A DNA stretch of 64,000 bases from an uncultured Bacteroides sp. (lineage in GTDB: Bacteria > Bacteroidota > Bacteroidia > Bacteroidales > Bacteroidaceae), in NCBI GenBank assembly GCA_900553815.1, contig USEY01000009.1, positions 8,933-72,932 of the forward strand, given 5' to 3'. The notes beneath the pieces are model-generated. The model was not told where the DNA came from, ran no database searches, and saw nothing but the letters and a program-made list of their open reading frames with translations. How positions within the stretch are numbered: position 1 is the stretch's first letter; each line of letters begins with the position of its first letter. The translations under genes were made by a program, and so were the position numbers. Positions 52,301-57,486 of the stretch are shown piece by piece.

Positions 52301-52453
52301 CGAGAAGGCTTTCTGTTCGAAAAGCGTTTTTCCTTCGTTGAAGAGTTGTTGCGGCGACGCGTCTTTTTCTACGCGGGTCTGTGCCGCAGCCAGTAATGGA
52401 GCGCAGCACAGGGCTGTGCATACGATTCGGGCAAATCTTCGTTTCATGGGCAT
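49391..52453 (-). CDS. Large periplasmic tetratricopeptide-repeat protein
   Basis: 1020 aa from the ATG at 52451-52453 (M-K-R-R-F two codons later is also possible). Signal peptide ends at L-L-A-A-A-Q (about residue 25). The rest is almost entirely TPR units of about 34-37 residues (repeated Y-x-x-A-L-x-x-Y, A-x-Y-x-L-A, Y-P-x-S/D-P patterns), probably more than 20 units, covering residues 30-1000. Such a solenoid is a protein-protein scaffold, here periplasmic or outer-membrane associated. Antisense frames of more than 600 codons are by-products of its GC-rich codon use. It may be the partner of the plug-less barrel protein at 36753-38405 on the same strand. Confidence 0.88.
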   Translation of the reverse strand: MPMKRRFARIVCTALCCAPLLAAAQTRVEKDASPQQLFNEGKTLFEQKAFSAALVPLRAYIVRQDANGNPLPAEGNREEAAYMLACAEYETRNPQCLEVLQAFLDEYPDTPHANRVYALMASAYFFDQKYDEALAMFNSSRLDLLRNEERDDMTYRLASCYLQIGNLQEAAAWFETLRSVSSRYDADCTYHLSYIRYTQQRYDEALQGFLSLQDNRKYEALVPYYIAEIYLTQKKYDKAEIVAQNYLSAYPDQEHSAEMHRIVGSANYHYGKYQQAMKEFVDYRSGCQGTPRRDALYMEGLSCYHCGVYSQVPELLGQVATGNDALSQNAWLHVGLAYLQLAEKNKARMAFEQAAASNADPQVKEQAAYNYALCIHETSYSAFGESVTVFEKFLNDFPGSQYADRVSDYLVEVYMNTRSYDAALKSIERISHPGKAILEAKQKILFQLGTQAFTNTQFQQAIGYLDQSIALGQYNLQTKADALYWRGEAYYRLNRLEEAARNYNDYLHLTPQRGTQMYALAQYNTGYIAFHKKDYNGARTRFQQFLQNEREQNNTLLADACNRIADCYLHQRAFAEASQYYRRALGMQAPSGDYSYYQLALVAGLQKDYPGKVSLLNQLAEKFPSSPYVVDALYEKGRSYVQAGNNNQAIATFRQLTEKYPESPVSRKAAAEIGLLYYQNEDYNRAIEAYKHVITQYPGSEEARLAMRDLKSIYVDANRVDEFAALAAQMPGSIRFEASEQDSLTYIAAEKVYMKGETQQAHDSFARYLQSFPGGAFSLNAHYYLCLIAKQQKDEAALLEHAGKLLEYPDSPYTEEALLMRGEILFNRKQYAEAMADYRQLQAKASTAERRQLGTTGVMRCGVLLGDDTEVIHAATTLLGESKLTPELKNEALYYRAKAYLNQKATQKAMADLRVLAADTRTLYGAEAKYLVAQLLYNEGQYAEAEKVVLNFIEQSTPHAYWMARSFILLSDVYVAMDKKLDARQYLLSLQQNYHADDDIAGMIEERLAKLKTGEESKAE

Positions 52454-52616
52454 TTGTTTTTTGTTTTTCCGGGGTTGTAGGGCCCGGAGCTTATTTTTTA
52501 TAACTATTTAAGTTTAGCTTCGTTGATTTTCAATTCGCAGGTTTATTAACGGGTTGTAGTTAAGGAGTTAAGAAGTTAAGTAGTTAAGCCGATACTTTGT
52601 AACCCATTTCCTTACT

Positions 52617-52697
52617 ATTGGCTTTTAACTCCTCAGCCCGCTTGGCGGGCGATAACTTCTTCTAACTTCTCTAACTCCTTCAAGTGAAACTTGAATT
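52617..52697. repeat. AACTCC palindromic repeat, copy 2
   Basis: TTTTAACTCCTCA, palindrome GCCCGCTTGGCGGGC (52636-52650), GATAACTTCTTCTAACTTC, then GTGAAACTTGAAT. Closely similar to copy 3. Confidence 0.75.
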
Positions 52698-53054
52698 TAT
52701 ATTCTACAAATGTACATGATAGTAAGTTAATAAACGTTGGTCGTTTACTTTTTTTAGTATTCGCGCTGTATTCTATTCAGGTTTCGGATTGAACATGAAT
52801 TGGGGAGTCAGGAAATTGCAGAAGTTATTACTTCGTTTTGCGCCTCCTTTTATGAGGTTGTCTCGAATAAGTATAATCAAAATGTAATGTCATCGTAGTG
52901 AAGGATATTAATTTCTAAATTATTGATTTTTAGATTCTTCACTTCGTTCAGAATGACAAAAAGTTAGTGCCTTTTCATTTTGATACCGCTTCAGCAACGT
53001 TAGAAGTTAAAGCCGATAGTGGTATAAAGAAGAAATTCCGGTAGTACAGTCTAT

Positions 53055-53145
53055 TGGCCTTTAACTCCTCAGCCTGCCTTGAGGCAGGCGATAACTTCTT
53101 CTAACTTCTTTAACTCCTTCAATTTTCGGCTTTACCGAAACTTGA
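53055..53145. repeat. AACTCC palindromic repeat, copy 3
   Basis: Same layout as copy 2, but the palindrome is GCCTGCCTTGAGGCAGGC (53072-53089). Both arms differ from copy 2 in ways that keep pairing. It ends just before the NUDIX stop codon. Confidence 0.75.
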
Positions 53146-53156
53146 TTAACCCCTTA

Positions 53157-53696
53157 TCACTTACTGTTGACCGCTGCTTCCTCTTCCAGAAAGCGCTGTA
53201 CACCTTGCCTGATGGAGTCCAGACCGAAGTCTTCGGGGCGGATGCGCGAGGGAGGCAGGAAGAAGAGTTCGGCGGCATCGTCGTGGGCCTCGTAGTGGCT
53301 GCTGTCGGCCACGGTGCAGCGGAAGAAGGAGTCGAGGGTATGGACGGTGAAGCCGGAGTAGACGTAGCGGTTGGGCAGGGAGAAGAGGTACCGGGTATGA
53401 GTGACCAGCAGGCCGGTCTCTTCCTTTACCTCGCGGGCTACGCCCTCTTCCAGGGTTTCGTTCATGTCGATGAAGCCGCCGGGCAGGTCGAGAGTACCCT
53501 TGGCTGGCTCTTTGGCACGGCGGCATACCAGCAGCTCGCCGGCGGAGTTGGTGATGAGGGCCACGGTGGCCGCAGCGCTGTTGAAGTAGTAGACAAAGCC
53601 GCAGTCGGCGCAGCGCTTTGACTTTTCATCGTTTATTTCGAAGTGTTCCGAACCGCACTTGGGGCAGTAGCGGAACTGGGATAGGGGGTGGGACAT
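53157..53696 (-). CDS. NUDIX hydrolase with zinc ribbon
   Basis: 179 aa from ATG 53694-53696. Longer in-frame starts run into simple repeats and are rejected. An N-terminal zinc ribbon, C-P-K-C near 11-14 and C-A-D-C near 29-32, precedes the Nudix domain. The Nudix box is G-G-F-I-D-M-N-E-T-L-E-E-G-V-A followed by R-E-V-K-E-E-T-G-L, a full match to GX5EX7REUXEEXGU. Zinc-ribbon NUDIX enzymes include NADH pyrophosphatase-like and ADP-ribose pyrophosphatase-like hydrolases; this one is shorter than NudC and its substrate is open. Cytosolic. Confidence 0.9.
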   Translation of the reverse strand: MSHPLSQFRYCPKCGSEHFEINDEKSKRCADCGFVYYFNSAAATVALITNSAGELLVCRRAKEPAKGTLDLPGGFIDMNETLEEGVAREVKEETGLLVTHTRYLFSLPNRYVYSGFTVHTLDSFFRCTVADSSHYEAHDDAAELFFLPPSRIRPEDFGLDSIRQGVQRFLEEEAAVNSK

Positions 53697-53700
53697 GGGA

Positions 53701-53915
53701 GGGGATTTTAGTTTTAAGTTATAAGTTTTGAGTTTTGAGTTGACGGGTGGACGAGGGGGGGATTTTAGTTTATGAGTTTTTAAGTTTATGAGTTTATTAG
53801 TTGGCGAGTGGACAAGATACGAGTTGACGAGGAGAAACTTACCACTCATCACTCATCACTCACCACTTACCACTTATCACTAACCGTTCACCACTCACCA
53901 CTTATCACTCACCGC
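53701..53915. repeat. Simple repeats: AGTTTT-type and CACTYAY-type units
   Basis: Upstream of the NUDIX start: AGTTTTGAGTTTTGAGTTGA-type units (53701-53820), then CACTCATCACTCAC / CACTTACCACTTATCACT units (about 53838-53912) that overlap the 3' end of the next gene. A related array lies at 55350-55384. Confidence 0.65.
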
Positions 53916-54857
53916 TGTTATCACCTCCTCATACTTGGCATCCTTCAGCAGCACCTTCTTCTGTCCGTCGAGCAGGTAGAGGGCAGGCATGGCCTTGAGG
54001 TCGTAGAGAGGGCCGGATTTGATGGCTTCGCGGTCGGTGGCGTTCAGCCAGGAGGAGGGAATGTAGGGCTGTTCGCGTTTCCAGGCTTCGGGGTTGGCCT
54101 CGGTGTAGACGGCCAGCACGGTCAGCTTGCCTTGCTGCAAAGCCTGAAGCAGGCGGATGTCAGAGGTCATCTGGCGCAGGGTTTGCTGGCAGCTTTCGCA
54201 TTCGGGGTCGTAGAACACCAGTAGCAGGCGGTTGCCTTTGACGGGGGTGTTGCGCAGGGTGTGGCGGCTGCCGTCGGGCAGGTAGTAGGTGAAGTCGGAG
54301 GCCGGGGTGCCGGGGCGGTTCAGGCTGATGAGCTTCAGGCGATAGGACAGGCTGCTCTTGCGGACATCGTCGAGGGCGGTGCTCTGCATCATGCGGCGCA
54401 GGTAGACGGCATAGAGCGATTCGCTGTAGAGGGGCGAGTTGGGGTCGAACAGGTAGTCGTCCATGAGTTGCATGAAGACGGCGCGTGCATGTGCTTCACG
54501 TTCCATGCCGCTGCACAGATGGTCTATGCTGGCTTCGGTAAGGGTTGCCGTTGTGGTGGTGTCGGCCAGCAAGGCCAGTTGGTTGACAAGGGCCTGTTCG
54601 GTGATGTGGCGGTCGATTACCAGAACGGTGTCGGCAAAGTTGAACTTGTCCCAGAAGTGGCGCAGCAGGTAGTCCTTGCGTGCCTCGGGTTCCGTCAGGG
54701 TGACGGGGATGTCGGGGTAGGGGAACTCGGTGGGGCGGGCCGACTGTGCAGTGCTTTCGCTGGCTTCGTTGGAGCGGCTGTTCTGTGCCTTTCCGGTGCA
54801 GGAGGCCAGGCAGAGCAGGGCGGTGGCGGCCAGTGCGATGACTCTTATTCTGTTCAT
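53895..54857 (-). CDS. DUF5106/thioredoxin-like lipoprotein
   Basis: 320 aa. Lipobox L-A-S-C with Cys20. Residues about 45-190 are the helical DUF5106 domain. Residues about 200-320 are a thioredoxin fold with C-E-S-C near 228-231 (F-Y-D-P-E-C-E-S-C), a plausible redox-active pair, and a cis-proline-like M-P-A-L-Y-L-L near 291-297. Predicted outer- or inner-membrane-anchored periplasmic thiol-disulfide protein of the TlpA/AhpC-TSA type; partner unknown. The last codons lie within the CACTYAY-type repeat, so the C-terminus may vary between strains. Confidence 0.82.
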   Translation of the reverse strand: MNRIRVIALAATALLCLASCTGKAQNSRSNEASESTAQSARPTEFPYPDIPVTLTEPEARKDYLLRHFWDKFNFADTVLVIDRHITEQALVNQLALLADTTTTATLTEASIDHLCSGMEREAHARAVFMQLMDDYLFDPNSPLYSESLYAVYLRRMMQSTALDDVRKSSLSYRLKLISLNRPGTPASDFTYYLPDGSRHTLRNTPVKGNRLLLVFYDPECESCQQTLRQMTSDIRLLQALQQGKLTVLAVYTEANPEAWKREQPYIPSSWLNATDREAIKSGPLYDLKAMPALYLLDGQKKVLLKDAKYEEVITAVSDKW

Positions 54858-55020
54858 GGTTCGTAAATCATTGGTTCGTATTCATGATGTTAGGGGCAAA
54901 TGTACGGGTTTATTTCCGATTTGTCAGGAGTTTATGACCTGATTTTTTGAGGGTAAGGAGGATGGACAAGGCCGACTGGCGTTGCTTATTTCGTTTTTTG
55001 CATGTATTTTTGGCCACGAA

Positions 55021-55311
55021 ATGGCAGACAAAATACGGAAAGAACAGAAAATAGTGGCACTGATGATTGACATCTATTGCCGCAAGCGGCTGGGATTGGC
55101 AGAAACTCCTCCTGAGTATGAGGAGCTGAAGGCCTATGCCTGCCGACGCCTGGAGCGTTGCCGCTGGCAGGAAGACAAGCCGGCGTGCAAGCGATGTCCC
55201 ACTCATTGCTACGCGCCCGCCATGCGGCAGAAGATACGCGAGGTGATGCGCTGGACGGGGCCGCGGATGTTGCTCTATGCGCCGGTGGCGGCTATTAGGC
55301 ATTGGCTTTGA
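55021..55311 (+). CDS. Nitrous-oxide-stimulated-promoter family small protein
   Basis: 96 aa from ATG 55021. Eight residues after the start K-Q-K/E-Q-K-I-V-A-L-M-I-D-I-Y-C, then cysteine motifs C-x-x-C near 59-62 (C-K-R-C-P-T-H-C-Y) and M-R-x-K-I-R-E-V-M-R-W-T-G-P-R-M define the family, found in many bacteria and named after N2O-responsive promoters. Four clustered cysteines suggest metal binding. Function is unproven. Followed by a CACTYAY repeat and the next small gene. Confidence 0.8.
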   Translation: MADKIRKEQKIVALMIDIYCRKRLGLAETPPEYEELKAYACRRLERCRWQEDKPACKRCPTHCYAPAMRQKIREVMRWTGPRMLLYAPVAAIRHWL

Positions 55312-55349
55312 GAGTTGAGAGTGGCTCCTTTACCTCCTTTAGTACTCAC

Positions 55350-55384
55350 CACTTACCACTCATCACTTACCACTTATCACTTAT
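55350..55384. repeat. CACTYAY-type simple repeat, second array
   Basis: ACTCACCACTTACCACTCAT continuing as CACTTACCACTTATCACTT, immediately before the ATG at 55389. Same units as at 53838-53912. Confidence 0.65.
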
Positions 55385-55388
55385 AATT

Positions 55389-55712
55389 ATGGCACAACCT
55401 AAATTTATCATTACGGACAAGGGTGTCTTCAGGCTGGGCATGGTGACCTGGCACCGCGACTTGCTGCTGCCGGGCGAGTATTGCTACGGCGGGGGATATT
55501 ATGAGTTTGACTTTGTTTCGAACAGGCTGATTCTGACGGGTGAGTCGACAGATTTCGGGCGGCCGCGCTGGGAGTGGATTGAGGTGCTCCGTGTGCCGGC
55601 GGTCTATCGGGGGCTGCGGATAATCTATGTGCCACGCAGCTCGTGGGAGGATGACTTCTGCGTGAGCGATGAGCTGAAGGTGGAATATACGGATGAGGCT
55701 ATTTCAGGTTAG
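55389..55712 (+). CDS. Hypothetical 107-aa protein
   Basis: 107 aa from ATG 55389 (M-A-Q-P-K-F-I-I-T-D-K-G); an upstream in-frame start would translate the simple repeat and is rejected. No signal peptide. Mostly beta (G-G-Y-Y-E-F-D-F; V-S-N-R-L-I-L-T-G-E-S), several tryptophans, acidic end. No family recognised. Ends overlapping tail to tail by 14 bp with the small lipoprotein gene on the other strand. Confidence 0.55.
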   Translation: MAQPKFIITDKGVFRLGMVTWHRDLLLPGEYCYGGGYYEFDFVSNRLILTGESTDFGRPRWEWIEVLRVPAVYRGLRIIYVPRSSWEDDFCVSDELKVEYTDEAISG

Positions 55713-55983
55713 GCCAGAGGGCCTGTACCGTGTTTGATATAAGGTCACTCCACAAAGCTTCTTTGGTGGGGTTTACTTCTTCTTGCAGGTGCTTCTGGTT
55801 TTGTAGTATGGTTTGCGTTGGGGTGGGATGTCCGGAGGTAGATGATGTGTTGGAGGTTGATGTAAGGTAGTGGTTTAAGTGAGGATTGTTTGCAGGAGAA
55901 TTAACAACCACTTCCCGAGAGGATTGGCACGACAGAAGGAGAGCACAGCAGGACATTAGGAAAGAACCTCTTATTCGTTTCAT
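55699..55983 (-). CDS. Small hypothetical lipoprotein
   Basis: 94 aa with a clear lipobox: M-S-C-C-A-L-L-L-S-C, lipidated cysteine at residue 19. The mature part is Ser/Thr/Asn-rich and low in complexity, ending in a short helical segment with two tryptophans. No family recognised. The signal peptide is the main evidence that it is real. Confidence 0.5.
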   Translation of the reverse strand: MKRIRGSFLMSCCALLLSCQSSREVVVNSPANNPHLNHYLTSTSNTSSTSGHPTPTQTILQNQKHLQEEVNPTKEALWSDLISNTVQALWPNLK

Positions 55984-56160
55984 GGCATGGATGATATTGG
56001 TTACTTTTACAAAAGTATTGAAATGAAAGGGTAAAGGAAAGCGTGCGGGGTTAAATAAAGCAAACCTGAGAGGAAACGATAAATTGCTTGCTGACAGTTT
56101 GTAGGGTAATTTGTCCCTTGAATGGTTTAAGAGTGAAATAGGCGGTCATTTATTATACGA

Positions 56161-56218
56161 AAAGAAGCAATGCTTTGCATCATATTCCAATGCAGAACAT
56201 TGCTTCTTTTTTTTAATG
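56161..56218. terminator. Terminator downstream of prfB (bidirectional)
   Basis: Perfect 13-bp stem AAAAGAAGCAATG (56161-56173) against 56199-56211 followed by T-run; on the minus strand the transcript of prfB meets it 40 bp after its stop. A nested TGCAT/ATGCA pair sits in the loop. Confidence 0.75.
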
Positions 56219-56252
56219 GCTCCGAGGCAGAGGCTGCGGAGCATCGTATGGC

Positions 56253-57371
56253 TTATGCTTCACCCGAACCGGCAAACTCCATCAGGTAGGCCTTGATGAA
56301 GCCGTCTATCTTGCCATCCATCACGCCGCCCACGTCGCTGGTCTGGAAGTTGGTGCGGTGGTCTTTCACACGGCGGTCGTCGAAAACGTAGCTGCGTATC
56401 TGTGAGCCCCACTCGATTTTCTTCTTTCCGGCTTCTACCTTGGCCTGTTCTTCCATGCGGTGCTTCATTTCCTTGTCGTAGAGCATGGAGCGGAGGAGGC
56501 GGAGGGCATTCTCGCGGTTCTTGGGCTGGTCGCGTGTTTCGGTGTTTTCAATCAGGATTTCTTCTTCCTCGCCCGTATAAGGGTCTTTGTACTGGTAGCG
56601 CAAGCGTACACCCGACTCTACCTTGTTGACGTTCTGTCCGCCGGCACCGCCGCTTCGGAAGGTATCCCACGACATGCGGGCAGGTTCGATGTTTACTTCA
56701 ATGGTGTCATCGACCAGCGGGGTGACAAACACGGAGGCAAAGGATGTCATGCGCTTGCCCTGGGCGTTGTAGGGAGAGACACGCACCAGGCGATGCACGC
56801 CGTTTTCGCCCTTGAGGTAGCCGTAGGCAAAGGGACCTGAGATTTCGATGGTACAGGTCTTGATGCCGGCTTCGTCGCCCTCCTGCAGGTTGGCGATGGT
56901 GGCTTTGTAGCCGTGTGTTTCGGCGTAGCGCAGGTACATGCGCATCAGCATGCTGGCCCAGTCCTGGCTTTCGGTGCCACCGGCACCCGAGTTTATCTTG
57001 AGCACGCAGTCCATCTGGTCGGCTTCTTCGCGCAGCATGTTCTTCAGCTCCAGGGCCTCTACGGCTGCCAGGGCTTTGCTGTAGGCTTCGTCCACTTCTT
57101 CTTCGGTGACCAGTTCATCCTTGTGAAAGTCGAAGGCCAGTTGCAGTTCCTCTGCCAGCGAGCTCACTTCGTTGTAGCCGGCAATCCACTGCTGCAGGTC
57201 CTTTACTTTCTTCATTTGTGCCTCGGCGGCTTTCTGGTCGTCCCAGAAGCCGGGAGCTTGTGTGCGTAGTTGTTCTTCTTCCACCTGAATCTTTTTGCCT
57301 TCAATGTTCAGGTAATGGTTCAGGGCTGCGGTCCGTTCTTTTATATCCTTCAGTTGTTCTGCGGTAATCAT
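56253..57371 (-). CDS. prfB: Peptide chain release factor 2
   Basis: 372 aa, ATG at 57369-57371. It releases finished peptides at UGA and UAA codons. G-G-Q at 244-246 (S-G-G-A-G-G-Q-N-V-N-K) is the peptidyl-transferase-centre motif. The codon-recognition tripeptide, S-P-F in standard RF2, here reads S-P-Y at 199-201 (R-V-S-P-Y-N-A-Q-G-K-R). The reading frame is continuous through N-H-Y-L-N-I-E-G-K-K (18-27), the region where many bacteria have an in-frame UGA and programmed frameshift, so that autoregulation is absent. Divergent from the M16 gene with overlapping promoter boxes. Confidence 0.95.
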   Translation of the reverse strand: MITAEQLKDIKERTAALNHYLNIEGKKIQVEEEQLRTQAPGFWDDQKAAEAQMKKVKDLQQWIAGYNEVSSLAEELQLAFDFHKDELVTEEEVDEAYSKALAAVEALELKNMLREEADQMDCVLKINSGAGGTESQDWASMLMRMYLRYAETHGYKATIANLQEGDEAGIKTCTIEISGPFAYGYLKGENGVHRLVRVSPYNAQGKRMTSFASVFVTPLVDDTIEVNIEPARMSWDTFRSGGAGGQNVNKVESGVRLRYQYKDPYTGEEEEILIENTETRDQPKNRENALRLLRSMLYDKEMKHRMEEQAKVEAGKKKIEWGSQIRSYVFDDRRVKDHRTNFQTSDVGGVMDGKIDGFIKAYLMEFAGSGEA

Positions 57372-57428
57372 GGGTCGTTTGCTTTACTTTTTTTATATCG
57401 TAATACCTTTTTTCTTTCGTTCGGATGG

Positions 57429-57436
57429 CAAAGGTA
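57429..57436 (-). promoter_or_regulatory. Candidate -7 box for prfB
   Basis: Reads TACCTTTG on the minus strand, 58 bp before the prfB start. Confidence 0.45.
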
Positions 57437-57449
57437 TGAAAAAAACGAA

Positions 57450-57457
57450 TATTTTTG
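57450..57457 (+). promoter_or_regulatory. Candidate -7 box for the M16 protease gene
   Basis: TATTTTTG, 30 bp before the ATG. It makes the upstream in-frame starts untranscribed and so supports 57487 as the start. Confidence 0.5.
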
Positions 57458-57486
57458 CAGTTGTCAACTTATTAAATAGTCTATTT

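Larger units (their letters stand above)
52454..53156. other. Intergenic region with palindromic repeats upstream of the TPR gene
   Basis: 703 bp, no gene. It holds two copies of the AACTCC palindromic repeat (52617-52697, 53055-53145) and A+T-rich DNA between them. A TAnnTTTG-type box for the TPR gene reads TACATTTG on the minus strand at 52707-52714, implying a 250-nt leader that contains the first repeat. Confidence 0.5.

Noticed and set aside
53697-53852. Longer N-terminus of the NUDIX protein
   Set aside because: Would translate simple AGTTTT-type repeats; the zinc ribbon starts right after ATG 53696.
57295-57320. Programmed frameshift in prfB
   Set aside because: The frame is continuous here with no in-frame UGA.
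57370-57486. Longer N-terminus of the M16 protease
   Set aside because: It includes the promoter box and precedes a perfect lipoprotein signal at 57487.
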